A stretch of DNA of 64,000 bases, taken from assembly GCF_003480915.1 (NCBI RefSeq), contig NZ_QUKD01000004.1, forward strand, positions 215,230-279,229, in the 5' to 3' direction. Shown here piece after piece: positions 34,699 to 43,352 of the stretch (position 1 is the first letter of the stretch; each line of letters begins with the position of its first letter). The DNA is from Parabacteroides sp. TM07-1AC. Lineage in GTDB: Bacteria > Bacteroidota > Bacteroidia > Bacteroidales > Tannerellaceae. A program made the translations under genes and the position numbers. The notes under the pieces are model-generated. The model was not told the DNA's origin and did no database searches. It saw only the letters and a program-made list of their open reading frames with translations.

Positions 34699-35610
34699 TT
34701 AAAACAATTTATCAGGATATTCACCAGCATTCACTAATGCCTGGATCTTATCAACCACTTCCTGGCGGTCTTCCGGATAAGTGACACCGAACCATTTACT
34801 GTTTGTATCCAATACTTTTACAGTAGCTGTATCGTCACTAATCAGTTTGTCTACCATCAGCGGGATGAAGAATTCGCTTTTCAAATTTTCCATGTTCTTC
34901 GGATCACTCAGGAACACTTTGAAGAACTCCTTGCTGTAAGCAAAATAATCGGGAGTGAAGCCCCAGAAGTTCATACTTACCGGAGTCGTATCGGGGGTTG
35001 CTACCCATTCGCCATCGTCGTCGATGTATTTTACTTCACCGTCCAAACGCTGGATCTTAGTACGTTCAACAACAGATGTCAGCAGCTGGTTGTCGTCTGT
35101 GCTGCAAATACCACGGGAAACAGTTCCACTTTCGCTCAATGTATTTCCTACGCGGAAACCTACCATTGCATATGTGTTTTTAGAACCTTCAGGCAGTTCA
35201 GACAGGAATTTACCCATTACCTGGAAAGAGTCGCGACCGTAGAAATCGTCGCAGTTGATTACAGCGAACGGTTCTTTGATAACGTCGGCACCCATCATAA
35301 CGGCATGGTTTGTTCCCCATGGTTTAGTACGTTCAGCCGGGCAAGTGAATCCTTCGGGCAGGTTGTCGATAGCCTGGAATACTAATTCACAAGGTATATG
35401 ACCTTCATATTTAGAAATGATCTTATCACGAAAATCTTGTTCAAAATCTTTACGGATAACAAAGACAAGCTTTCCGAAACCGGCTTGAATAGCATCGTAG
35501 ATGGAATAATCCATGATTGTTTCTCCGTTAGGACCCAGTCCGTCCAACTGCTTCAAACCTCCGTAGCGGCTGCCCATACCGGCTGCCAATAGAAATAATG
35601 TAGGTTTCAT
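34699..35610 (-). CDS. Sugar-phosphate nucleotidyltransferase family protein
   Basis: A 303-residue cytosolic NTP_transferase-fold protein. The N-terminal signature LLAAGMGSRYGGLKQLDGLGPNGETIMDYS is the nucleotide-binding loop (G-x-G-x-R with downstream Lys), and VINCDDFYGRDSF carries the metal-binding Asp. Such enzymes join a sugar-1-phosphate to a nucleotide for glycan or nucleotide-sugar synthesis. Several relatives in Bacteroides are annotated only as nucleotidyltransferase, and neither the sugar nor the nucleotide is evident. It is a single gene with promoter TACCTTTG (35656-35663) and its own terminator, apparently unrelated to the neighbouring PUL. Confidence 0.88.
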   Translation of the reverse strand: MKPTLFLLAAGMGSRYGGLKQLDGLGPNGETIMDYSIYDAIQAGFGKLVFVIRKDFEQDFRDKIISKYEGHIPCELVFQAIDNLPEGFTCPAERTKPWGTNHAVMMGADVIKEPFAVINCDDFYGRDSFQVMGKFLSELPEGSKNTYAMVGFRVGNTLSESGTVSRGICSTDDNQLLTSVVERTKIQRLDGEVKYIDDDGEWVATPDTTPVSMNFWGFTPDYFAYSKEFFKVFLSDPKNMENLKSEFFIPLMVDKLISDDTATVKVLDTNSKWFGVTYPEDRQEVVDKIQALVNAGEYPDKLF

Positions 35611-35655
35611 AATTCTTTTATTTTAATTAGATAGTGTATTTTTCATTACTGCCGA

Positions 35656-35663
35656 CAAAGGTA
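35656..35663 (-). promoter_or_regulatory. -7 element for the nucleotidyltransferase gene
   Basis: Minus-strand TACCTTTG matches TAnnTTTG about 45 bases before the ATG at 35610. ATTG at 35683-35686 is a near -33 box at a 19-base gap. Confidence 0.6.
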
Positions 35664-35698
35664 GGAAACAATTAATAATACACAATTGTGATTTGTGA

Positions 35699-35785
35699 TT
35701 AATTTCTCTTTAAAACCCGAACTGCCAGGCAATATTCTCCGGCTTTGAGATTATCGGTAACGATAAAATATCCCTGGTTATACAT
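35699..35785 (-). pseudogene. Short C-terminal-like gene remnant
   Basis: A 28-codon minus-strand frame (QGYFIVTDNLKAGEYCLAV in its middle, stop at 35699-35701) follows the GH51 relic at once. Its beta-strand texture looks like the tail of a larger protein, but I cannot name the family. A stop codon directly precedes its Met. It may equally be a chance frame within a decayed region. Confidence 0.3.
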
Positions 35786-35792
35786 TTAACGC

Positions 35793-36369
35793 TTATTTTA
35801 CTTCAAGTACGACAATCGATTGAGCCGGGAGAGTGATTTTTAATTGACCTTTCTCAACTTTTGCCCCATTAAATACTGTCGGCTTTACCAGTTCGGGTTT
35901 CTCAAAAGTATTGTGGTCATTGATGGTTCCATGCCTTGTCACGACCATTCTGGCGACGTAAACGGGCCATCGGACTGTCACCTTCCGAAGTCATATATTC
36001 AACCCATTTCGCCATTTCTTCCACTGTACCGCTACCTACATTGGCACTGATATAGGGTTCACATCCCAACAATTCGCAAAGGTTGAGGAACTCGTGGGTT
36101 CCGAAGCTATTGTCTTCGATCGCTCCACCCCAGTTGTTGTTTACCATTTTGGGACGGTTCTCTTTCGGACCGATACAGTGGTATTCGTCGGCAAAGCAAC
36201 CGCCTGGCCAGCGTAGATTGGGGATTTGCAAATTCTTCAACGCACTGAGAACATCATTACGGTATCCTTGTGTGTTCGGAATGTCAGAATCCGGACCGAC
36301 CCAAAGTCCACCATATATACAGGTTCCCAGATGTTCGGCAAACTGCCCGTAAATATGTTTACTGATCTG
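35793..36369 (-). pseudogene. Decayed GH51 alpha-L-arabinofuranosidase
   Basis: The minus strand from 36369 reads [15 protein letters not shown] and [22 protein letters not shown], then [48 protein letters not shown] and [19 protein letters not shown]. This is unmistakably the N-terminal part of GH51. It then jumps, out of frame, to a GH51-like end [22 protein letters not shown] ... SIVVLEVK (stop 35793-35795). About 300 central residues, including the acid/base and nucleophile glutamates, are missing. The usual HWMDGIGP motif is shortened (YHCIGP), and the start region is gone with a stop just before. The relic abuts the stop of the next gene. Confidence 0.85.
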
Positions 36370-36391
36370 TTATGTTCCTTCTACAAATATT

Positions 36392-38359
36392 CTACTCTAT
36401 TTGTGGCAGATCGATAGCATCCAACTTCCTTAATGTTTCCAGTCTGAAAGCTCCGGGCCAGGCGACCAGCCATGAGTTGATCCGGTCAAAACGGGGAGCG
36501 GCATCCCAATTCCAGAGACTTTGCAGATAGGCTTCATTTTGTGAACCGGCAGGGCGGACACGTCCGTTAATTACCAGCGTCCCGTCGGAAATTAATTGAC
36601 ATCCGTTATTCCATATGGCAACAGCTTTTTCTTTCCATTGGTTATCACCGGTAAGTTTTGCCAGTTCAAACCATTCCGGAATCCAGAATAAGGCGTATGG
36701 ATCCAGATGATGATGCTGAACGGAAACCGAAGTGGCGCCGAATGTCTTATAATTGTATTGGGTAAAATTATCATTTTCAGGATAAATACCATTGTAATGC
36801 CATAACCAGGTAGATAAATAATAAGATACGGCAACGGCATCGTCCAGATATTGCCTGTCATTTGTCAGTTTAAATAATTTCAAAGCCGAACGCAGAAGGG
36901 AGATGGATGACTCTTTATCGATACACCAGGTATCCAGAGCACCCGCTGTAGAATATCCTTTTGTTTTCAGTTCGCTGACATAATGATCATAGGCCCTGGC
37001 AGCAGAAACAAAATAAGTACTGTCTTTAGATCTGCTGAAAGCCTCCAGCATCGGAGGAACCAGAAAACAGCCGATCGTTCCTTCCCGATAGAAACATTGT
37101 CCATTCGGATACCATCCACGGGCATATACGCCGTTGGCCTGCTGATCACTTTTGACAAAGTTACAAATGCCGAAAGCCAGGCGTTCATATTCTGGTCTGT
37201 ATAATCCGCATGCTTTCACCAGTTCTGCTGCTTCAAAATAATTGAGAGCAGCCGTTCCCAGGTTACAAGCATCCAAAACAATGTTATCGTTCAGGTTTTT
37301 CTGGTTGGAGACACGATCATAATTCGTGATGAACAAGCCGTTGGGCAATTGGCAGAGTTTAGCCCATGCGTCGAGAGTGGCCAGTCCTTTTTCTAAAGAT
37401 TCTTTATTCTTGTATTTGATGTAATCGAAAAGGAGGGAATTGGCAAAAGAAGCATTCTGTCCGCACCATCCGATTTCATACCCTTTGCGTTTACTCCATT
37501 TTCCGTTTTTCTCCGGTGAGAAACCGATTGTGAAACCTCTGAAAGCACCGTCTTCTACCCATAGGTATTCTTTGGCATACCGAAGACCTAAGTTCCATAT
37601 TTTTTCAGGGGGGTAAATATCTGTATCCTGTTTGTCTGCCCGGTCCCATGCTTCGCGCAAAAAGTGGCGCATCGCGTGATGGTGAGGTTCCTGCTCGCTG
37701 ATAGTAAGGTAAGCAGTCAGTGTGACTGTTTCTCCTTCAGAAAGTTTTTCCTGTTTCTGATATCCTGGTTTGTAACGGTCTCTGGCTGCGTACATAACAG
37801 GCATTTCTTCTTCCGGCCATATCAGCCGATGGGTAGTGGTTTGCTTCTCCGGAATGAGAGAGCAGGAGAAACTTTCTTTTTCATTTTGGGGAACATCGCT
37901 CCACATGGCAACGGCGAATTTTGTTCCTTCCGAATAAGTTGCCCCGGGTATAGGAGTACTGCGATAAGAATAAGTTCGCCATTTCCCGTTTTGTTGTGCT
38001 CCTTTTGGCTCTTTTCCTCGTCCCCAATTATTTCCGTTGTAAGACACAGAAGGAATCATCCAGTAGTCTGAGGTCGATTGATGTACAAAATCCAGGTAAA
38101 TCCTGGCTTGTTCGATATTTTCCAGTGCAGTAAACTGGCTGGTAATCTTAAAAGTACAGGAATCGAGTTTTTCAATCTGATCCGTACGGTTCATTCCTTT
38201 GGTGACAGATGGATTCAGTTCTCCTACAATGGTTTTTCCGGACATGAGAATCATTCTGTTATCCTGATCCTTCCAGTGATATTTATCCTGGGTATGACAG
38301 GAGCAAAGGACAAAGCATAAAATGAAATAGAATGCGTGTAACTCCCTTAATGTTTTCAT
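36392..38359 (-). CDS. Lipoprotein with (alpha/alpha)6-barrel glycosidase-like domain
   Basis: A 655-residue lipoprotein (signal ending FVLCSC). An N-terminal beta domain (about 20-225; FKITSQFTALENIEQARIYLDF, YWMIPSVSYNGNNWGRGKEP) is followed by a helical domain with repeated aromatic/acidic motifs: EIGWCGQNASFANSLLFDYIKYK, LPNGLFITNYDRV, GVYARGWYPNGQCFYREGTIGCFLVPPMLEAF, AGALDTWCIDKESSISLLRSALKLF, SVQHHHLDPYALFWIPEWFEL. This layout is that of unsaturated-glucuronidase or other (alpha/alpha)6 carbohydrate enzymes, but I do not recognise the GH family. It is probably periplasmic or surface-exposed. The ATG at 38359 is chosen over the TTG at 38365. Confidence 0.6.
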   Translation of the reverse strand: MKTLRELHAFYFILCFVLCSCHTQDKYHWKDQDNRMILMSGKTIVGELNPSVTKGMNRTDQIEKLDSCTFKITSQFTALENIEQARIYLDFVHQSTSDYWMIPSVSYNGNNWGRGKEPKGAQQNGKWRTYSYRSTPIPGATYSEGTKFAVAMWSDVPQNEKESFSCSLIPEKQTTTHRLIWPEEEMPVMYAARDRYKPGYQKQEKLSEGETVTLTAYLTISEQEPHHHAMRHFLREAWDRADKQDTDIYPPEKIWNLGLRYAKEYLWVEDGAFRGFTIGFSPEKNGKWSKRKGYEIGWCGQNASFANSLLFDYIKYKNKESLEKGLATLDAWAKLCQLPNGLFITNYDRVSNQKNLNDNIVLDACNLGTAALNYFEAAELVKACGLYRPEYERLAFGICNFVKSDQQANGVYARGWYPNGQCFYREGTIGCFLVPPMLEAFSRSKDSTYFVSAARAYDHYVSELKTKGYSTAGALDTWCIDKESSISLLRSALKLFKLTNDRQYLDDAVAVSYYLSTWLWHYNGIYPENDNFTQYNYKTFGATSVSVQHHHLDPYALFWIPEWFELAKLTGDNQWKEKAVAIWNNGCQLISDGTLVINGRVRPAGSQNEAYLQSLWNWDAAPRFDRINSWLVAWPGAFRLETLRKLDAIDLPQIE

Positions 38360-38387
38360 AACCAAATAACTGATGAATAAGTGTATA

Positions 38388-38395
38388 CAAATGTA
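38388..38395 (-). promoter_or_regulatory. -7 element for the barrel lipoprotein gene
   Basis: Minus-strand TACATTTG fits TAnnTTTG 28 bases before the ATG at 38359. The remaining AT-rich 260 bases to 38657 show no gene or structure I can support. Confidence 0.5.
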
Positions 38396-38657
38396 AATAA
38401 AATATCCGGATAAAGTGTTTAAAATAACCTTTTGTTTTGGAGAAAAGAAACAAGGAGATACTCTTCTTTTTACATTACATGATAAAAATATTTATTAAAA
38501 TAATTACTTTTTCATATTCGTATATGTTTAATTGTTTATTCAGGTTATTTCTATCTTTATCTACTCTATTCGGTTTTCGATAGTCGAATGGCATCTGTAG
38601 CACATTCTGTTTTGTCGGTTATACTACCATTTTTACCACCAAATCTGTTTCCCATTC

Positions 38658-39749
38658 TCATACGTAATTATTGAAAAACTCGACAATAACCGGATTATCA
38701 TCTATTTGGCACTGGATTTCTTGACCTTGCTTGTCAGTTAGTTTTTGGGGGATTTCCTGTAATTGGTCCGGTTGCAGATAGAGCAGCAGACTGTTTTCGC
38801 TGTCGCCTACGCTGATGGTTGACAGGAATGAGCCGTAGGTAAATTCGGTGGAAGTCATTTTTCCGTTATCTAGCTTGGATAAGTAGTTCTTATCGGCGTG
38901 ACGGATTTGTAGCCAAAGCGTATTTCCAAGAGGTATTATGTTTGACAGATGCGTGCCGTTGTTTGCTTCGCGGATAAAATCAATTCCGAATGTACTGTAT
39001 AATTCAATTAATTGTTGGTCGGTCAGGTAATCGTTTTGAGGGGTATATACGCCTCTGCTGAAAGTCTCCGTTTCCGGATTGAAGGAGACGTAGGAGTTGG
39101 ACATTCCCAGTTGGAACAAATATTCATTCTTGTATTTGACGAATTGGACGGCTCTGAATAGGAGGAAGGGGGCCTCTTTTTCCAAGTATTCGGAAAGAAT
39201 GTTTCCTTGTTCGTCCGTCAGTGTTAAGAAATGGTCATTTTGTCCGGTGACCAATAGAAGATGTCCGTTTTCCATTCGTTTGAACTTGTATATGGTGAAA
39301 GGAAAACTGATTTTCCGGAGGAAGGAGCCGTTGTTGGCATCGTATATTTTCAGGTTCTCGTAGTCGGAGATCCATATTTCTGTTTGGCCGTTGATGCTGT
39401 ATATGTCAAAGTCTTCCACATGGATGTATTCTTCGGGGCCTTGTCCTTTCTTGTTCAAAGACATGACGTGTTTTCCCTCGTTGTTGAAGCGGTGGATGGA
39501 GGAGCCGGATGAGGCTATGTAATATTCGTTATTAAACTTCTTTATTTTGTCGATGACTCCGATCATGCAGGTTGAATCGGTCTCCAATGGGGTGGCGGTG
39601 TAATTGCTGGAGAAGAGTTCTGACCATTCTAGGTGATCTTCTTGCGGAAGAGAAAGATCTTCCAACAGGGGTTGCTGCTTTGTTGTGTCGCATGAGAACA
39701 GGGTGAGGAGACACAACAGGACGATGAATAAAGCTAATATATGTTTCAT
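38658..39749 (-). CDS. 6-bladed beta-propeller lipoprotein
   Basis: A 363-residue lipoprotein (lipobox LFSC). Repeated propeller strands are visible, e.g. IDKIKKFNNEYYIASSGSSIHRFNNEGKHVMSLNKKGQGPEEY, FDIYSINGQTEIWISDYENLKIYDANNGSFLRKISFPF and LTDEQGNILSEYL. This is the Bacteroides 6-bladed beta-propeller (BF2222-like, TolB/NHL-related) type, whose function is unknown. It lies 10 bases after a second, diverged propeller gene in the same direction, so the two are co-transcribed. Binding of a ligand or a partner protein at the cell surface is a guess. Confidence 0.82.
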   Translation of the reverse strand: MKHILALFIVLLCLLTLFSCDTTKQQPLLEDLSLPQEDHLEWSELFSSNYTATPLETDSTCMIGVIDKIKKFNNEYYIASSGSSIHRFNNEGKHVMSLNKKGQGPEEYIHVEDFDIYSINGQTEIWISDYENLKIYDANNGSFLRKISFPFTIYKFKRMENGHLLLVTGQNDHFLTLTDEQGNILSEYLEKEAPFLLFRAVQFVKYKNEYLFQLGMSNSYVSFNPETETFSRGVYTPQNDYLTDQQLIELYSTFGIDFIREANNGTHLSNIIPLGNTLWLQIRHADKNYLSKLDNGKMTSTEFTYGSFLSTISVGDSENSLLLYLQPDQLQEIPQKLTDKQGQEIQCQIDDNPVIVEFFNNYV

Positions 39750-39759
39750 AATAAGACGA

Positions 39760-40941
39760 TTATTTAATATTGATAGTCAGTAAAATCCAGTCGTTCCTGT
39801 CTGCTGAGAAAGACGATGTTATTTTCTTTATGGCAGGGTAGGAGCATCTTATGTTTGCATAATGTTCCATCAGTTCGCTTTCACGTGCCAGTACATAGAG
39901 TTTTCCTCCCTCAGATCCGATAAAAGGATTTATATGTATAGATTGGAAATTGTCAAACAATCGGTCGAACCGGTAAAGGGCATTGGTTTTCCGGTCAATC
40001 ATGCAAAAGTTTTCCTGTTTACCTTTGAGTTTAAAGAATAGTTTGTCGGAGGCTTCGTAGAAGCTGTAATGACTGTAGATATATTGGCGTTGAGTGATGA
40101 TCTGATGCATTTTCTGATCATTTTCCGAATATTTGTCCAGTGTTAGAAAGTCGCCGTGAAAGTCGAGTGCATAGAGCGGGAACAGTTCCTTTTTCTGATA
40201 ATTGTAGGAATAAATAGTGTCTATCCTTGCCGGGAAGATAAAGATGTTTTTGTTCCTATCTGTTGTGTAGATATTATAAGATGCATAAGGCCTTTTTTGT
40301 TCTCCCCACATGGGAATGAAGAGGTTGTGTATGGCTTTAAAGTCTGTCAGTGCCATAAAATGACCTTCGATGCTGCCGCGTTCATGGTTGGCTCCTCCCG
40401 AATAGACAAGAAACTCTCTATCTTTTGTCGGAATGATATGGGTACAGGGGAAAGGCAAGGACACTTTCGTTAGGGGGGTACCGTCCAGTTTGAATTTGTT
40501 GATTATTTTGAAACGACTGACAACCCATAGTTCTTCTAATTCCGGTACAATGCACATGGAATTGACTATTAATGCGTCCGAGAAGGTGATTTCTTTGATA
40601 AATTTTCCAGCAGTGTTGTAAATGACCAAATTTCTTCCGGCTATGGAATAACCCATGAGATAGAAATAGTCTTTATACTGTATCATGTTTATGCATCCGT
40701 CAAATATGTTTTTCTCTAATCGGGTACATGAAATATCGGTTACCAGGCTGTCGAAGCTGATGGTTTGATATTTGTTCATATCCATTTGAATGATGTTTTT
40801 GTCTGAAGGATAGGTGTCTGCGCATTTCCCATCGTAAGCAAACAAGACAAAAGCGAAGAGGATAAAGAACACTTTTGTTTTCATGGCGTGAACGCCGGAA
40901 AGGGGGCGTTGGGTCGGGACATTGTAATATGTTGCCTTCAT
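39760..40941 (-). CDS. 6-bladed beta-propeller exported protein
   Basis: A protein of up to 393 residues. Propeller-like strands are visible: NMIQYKDYFYLMGYSIAGRNLVIYNTAGKFIKEITFSD, ELEELWVVSRFKIINKFKLDGTPLTKV and YSGGANHERGSIEGHFMALTD. Two starts are possible. ATG 40941 follows an AT-rich leader and sits about 20 bases after the predicted transcription start, but puts 19 residues before the signal peptide. ATG 40884 begins directly with the signal MKTKVFFILFAFVLFAYDGKCA. Related to but diverged from the downstream propeller lipoprotein; the pair forms an operon. It has no lipobox, so it is probably periplasmic. Confidence 0.8.
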   Translation of the reverse strand: MKATYYNVPTQRPLSGVHAMKTKVFFILFAFVLFAYDGKCADTYPSDKNIIQMDMNKYQTISFDSLVTDISCTRLEKNIFDGCINMIQYKDYFYLMGYSIAGRNLVIYNTAGKFIKEITFSDALIVNSMCIVPELEELWVVSRFKIINKFKLDGTPLTKVSLPFPCTHIIPTKDREFLVYSGGANHERGSIEGHFMALTDFKAIHNLFIPMWGEQKRPYASYNIYTTDRNKNIFIFPARIDTIYSYNYQKKELFPLYALDFHGDFLTLDKYSENDQKMHQIITQRQYIYSHYSFYEASDKLFFKLKGKQENFCMIDRKTNALYRFDRLFDNFQSIHINPFIGSEGGKLYVLARESELMEHYANIRCSYPAIKKITSSFSADRNDWILLTINIK

Positions 40942-40968
40942 ATAGCTTGTTATTTAAGTTTAAGTCTC

Positions 40969-40976
40969 CAAATATA
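40969..40976 (-). promoter_or_regulatory. -7 element for the propeller operon
   Basis: Minus-strand TATATTTG, a full TAnnTTTG match, about 28 bases before the ATG at 40941. No -33 box is evident. Confidence 0.55.
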
Positions 40977-41100
40977 TGAATTATTTATTACGATATAATC
41001 GTATTTTATATGTTTTTTAGTGCATTACGATTTGTTAGTATGTTTTGGCGTGTTTCGGTTTTGAGAAAAGGAGGAATATCGGAAATAATAGGAGAGGATA

Positions 41101-41151
41101 AAAATAAAAATGGGGAAGAAGAATGTCTTACCATCCTTTTCCCCCATTTTC
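41101..41151 (-). terminator. Terminator of fabD
   Basis: AAAATGGGG (41108-41116) pairs with CCCCATTTT (41143-41151). On the minus strand the stem is followed by TTATTTTTATCC. Confidence 0.8.
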
Positions 41152-41168
41152 TTTATAGTGGAGTGACT

Positions 41169-42050
41169 TTATTGCATGCCTTCAGTCGTCATTTCCTTAT
41201 TGATCTTCTTAACCAATCCCTGGAGAACTGCACCCGGACCTAATTCGATGAAATGGTCGGCACCGTCAGCGATCATGTTCTGAACGCTCTGAGTCCAGCG
41301 GACAGGAGCAGTCAGCTGTGCGATCAGGTTAGCCTTAATCGTTTCAGGATCAGTTTCACCTTTCGTGCTTACATTCTGATAAACAGGGCAAACCGGTGTA
41401 TGGATCGGAGTCGCTTCAATAGCAGCAGCCAGTTCGGTACGTGCCGGTTCCATTAGCGGAGAGTGGAATGCACCGCCTACTTTCAGCTTCAAAGCACGTT
41501 TAGCTCCGGCAGCCAGCATCTTTTCGCAGGCAGCATCGATTCCGGGAATTGAACCGGAGATAACCAGCTGGCCCGGGCAGTTGTAGTTTGCACAAACAAC
41601 TACTTCATCATTAATACTTGCACAGATTTCTTCAACAGTAGCATCCGGCAAAGCCAAAACAGCTGCCATGGTAGAAGGAGTGGCTTCGCAAGCTTTCTGC
41701 ATAGCCATGGCACGTTTGGAAACTAATACCAGGCCATCTTCAAACGACAATGCTCCGGCTGCAACAAGGGCAGAGAACTCACCCAGGGAGTGACCGGCCG
41801 TCATATCCGGTTTAAACTGGTCGCCTAATGTTTTGGCGAGGATAACCGAGTGTAAGAATATGGCAGGTTGCGTAACCTTTGTTTGTCTCAGATCTTCGTC
41901 TGTCCCTGCGAACATAAGGTCTGTGATGCGGAAACCGAGAATTTCGTTTGCTTTCTCAAACATCTCTTTTGCAAGGGGATTGTTATCGTAAAGGTCTTTT
42001 CCCATTCCGACAAACTGTGCACCCTGACCGGGAAATACATAAGCTTTCAT
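41169..42050 (-). CDS. fabD: Malonyl-CoA:ACP transacylase FabD
   Basis: A 293-residue cytosolic enzyme that loads malonyl groups onto acyl carrier protein for fatty-acid synthesis. The opening AYVFPGQGAQFVGMGKDLY is the oxyanion-side motif, the nucleophile is Ser88 in GHSLGEFSAL, and the catalytic His196 sits in GGAFHSPLM. QKACEATPSTMAAVL and VCANYNCPGQLVISG are also FabD-typical. Full length for the family. It stands apart from other fab genes, with its own promoter (42091-42098) and terminator. Confidence 0.97.
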   Translation of the reverse strand: MKAYVFPGQGAQFVGMGKDLYDNNPLAKEMFEKANEILGFRITDLMFAGTDEDLRQTKVTQPAIFLHSVILAKTLGDQFKPDMTAGHSLGEFSALVAAGALSFEDGLVLVSKRAMAMQKACEATPSTMAAVLALPDATVEEICASINDEVVVCANYNCPGQLVISGSIPGIDAACEKMLAAGAKRALKLKVGGAFHSPLMEPARTELAAAIEATPIHTPVCPVYQNVSTKGETDPETIKANLIAQLTAPVRWTQSVQNMIADGADHFIELGPGAVLQGLVKKINKEMTTEGMQ

Positions 42051-42090
42051 CTTTCTAATCTTTTTCTAATTTCAGTTTTTTAAGACGGTG

Positions 42091-42098
42091 CAAAGGTA
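42091..42098 (-). promoter_or_regulatory. -7 element for fabD
   Basis: Minus-strand TACCTTTGC matches TAnnTTTG, about 40 bases before the fabD ATG. It is divergent from the tatA promoter 40 bases away. Confidence 0.6.
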
Positions 42099-42138
42099 AT
42101 AAATTTAGAATAATGGAGTGACTATTCGTTACAAATAG

Positions 42139-42146
42139 TATCTTTG
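42139..42146 (+). promoter_or_regulatory. -7 element for tatA-tatC
   Basis: TATCTTTGC matches TAnnTTTG, 45 bases before the tatA ATG at 42191. The -33 region is weak. Confidence 0.65.
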
Positions 42147-42190
42147 CCGCATATAAAAGGCGAATATTAACGACTAATTATTATAATATC

Positions 42191-42385
42191 ATGAACGAAT
42201 TACTATTTTTAGGAAATTTAGGTACAGGCGAAATTGTTATTATTGCCATTGTTGTGTTGTTACTTTTCGGTGGTAAGAAAATTCCTGAACTGATGAAAGG
42301 TATTGGTAAAGGAGTAAAGAACTTTAAAGACGGTGTAAAAGGTTTGGAAGACGACATTAAGCTGGACGACAACGATAAGAAATAG
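42191..42385 (+). CDS. tatA: Twin-arginine translocase subunit TatA/E
   Basis: A 64-residue inner-membrane protein: one N-terminal membrane helix ([23 protein letters not shown]) with the conserved Phe-Gly hinge, then the amphipathic helix [15 protein letters not shown] and an acidic tail. It forms the pore-like oligomer that moves folded proteins across the inner membrane. tatC follows three bases later. No tatB-like gene is present, as is usual in Bacteroidetes, so this TatA probably also does the TatB job. Confidence 0.95.
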   Translation: MNELLFLGNLGTGEIVIIAIVVLLLFGGKKIPELMKGIGKGVKNFKDGVKGLEDDIKLDDNDKK

Positions 42386-42388
42386 GAA

Positions 42389-43249
42389 ATGGAAGAAGAA
42401 TTGGAACAAGATGAAATGTCATTCTGGGACCACCTGGAGGAACTTCGTTGGACTTTATTCCGTTCTATTCTAGCGCTCTTTGTTTTTGCTATCGGTAGTT
42501 TTGCCTTTATGCGTGATCTTTTCGATCACGTTATCATGGCTCCATGCTATGCTGATTTTATTCTTTACCGTTGGTTGTGTGAATTGAACAAGTGGCTTAT
42601 CGATATAAGTCCTTGGTTTGATGTGCTGCCTGATTTCTGTAATGATACTTTTCACGTAGATATCGTGAATATCAAACTGGCATCTCAGTTCTTCACTCAC
42701 ATGACTACTTCATTCTGGCTGGCCCTTGTATTGACTTTCCCTTATCTGATGTATGAGGTGTGGAGATTCATCAGTCCGGCTTTATATGAAAACGAGAAGA
42801 AAAATATCAGATGGGTATTCTTTTTCGGAACGATCATGTTTTTCCTGGGATGTGCCGTAGGTTATTTTATGGTATTCCCGATGACACTCCGTTTCCTGGC
42901 AACGTACCAATTGAGTGCTAATATTACAGAACAGGTCTCTTTGGATTCGTATATGGATAACTTCCTTATGCTGATCTTCGTGATGGGAATTGTTTTTGAA
43001 ATGCCGTTGGTTTCGTGGTTGCTGTCGAAGCTGGGATTGTTGCACAGAGGATTTTTCCATAAGTACAGACGACATGCTATTGTCGGATTGCTTGTTGCTG
43101 CAGCATTCATTACTCCGAGTAGCGATCCGTTTACACTGAGTGTCGTATTCTTCCCATTATACGGATTGTATGAATTAAGTGCATTCTTTGTAAGAAAAGC
43201 CCCGGTAGAGCAGCCGGATGAAGAAGACGAAGAAGAAAACGAAGGTTAA
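42389..43249 (+). CDS. tatC: Twin-arginine translocase subunit TatC
   Basis: A 286-residue inner-membrane protein with six helices that recognises twin-arginine signal peptides. Family signatures are FWDHLEELRWTLFRS at the N-terminus, FPYLMYEVWRFISPALYENEKKNI in the first periplasmic/cytosolic part and AAFITPSSDPFTLSVVFFPLYGLYELSAFF near the end. It is somewhat longer than E. coli TatC, partly through an insert after helix 1 (about 55-85) and an acidic tail (EEDEEENEG). Operon with tatA. Confidence 0.96.
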   Translation: MEEELEQDEMSFWDHLEELRWTLFRSILALFVFAIGSFAFMRDLFDHVIMAPCYADFILYRWLCELNKWLIDISPWFDVLPDFCNDTFHVDIVNIKLASQFFTHMTTSFWLALVLTFPYLMYEVWRFISPALYENEKKNIRWVFFFGTIMFFLGCAVGYFMVFPMTLRFLATYQLSANITEQVSLDSYMDNFLMLIFVMGIVFEMPLVSWLLSKLGLLHRGFFHKYRRHAIVGLLVAAAFITPSSDPFTLSVVFFPLYGLYELSAFFVRKAPVEQPDEEDEEENEG

Positions 43250-43281
43250 TAAACCATAGACATTAGAAATTAGTTATAGAA

Positions 43282-43318
43282 AGAGACGTACATGTTTAAA
43301 TGTTACGTCTCTTTTTTT
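43282..43318 (+). terminator. Terminator of the tat operon
   Basis: AGAGACGTA (43282-43290) pairs with TACGTCTCT (43304-43312), followed by a run of T. Confidence 0.9.
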
Positions 43319-43319
43319 G

Positions 43320-43327
43320 TATATTTG
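43320..43327 (+). promoter_or_regulatory. -7 element for the GH92 gene
   Basis: TATATTTG directly after the tat terminator matches TAnnTTTG, 26 bases before the ATG at 43353. Confidence 0.5.
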
Positions 43328-43352
43328 TCAGGACTTAAACAATTTATAAACA

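Noticed and set aside
38396..38657. Possible small gene or RNA in the AT-rich gap
   Set aside because: No open frame with a start signal, no stable hairpin and no promoter-terminator pair could be found by eye.
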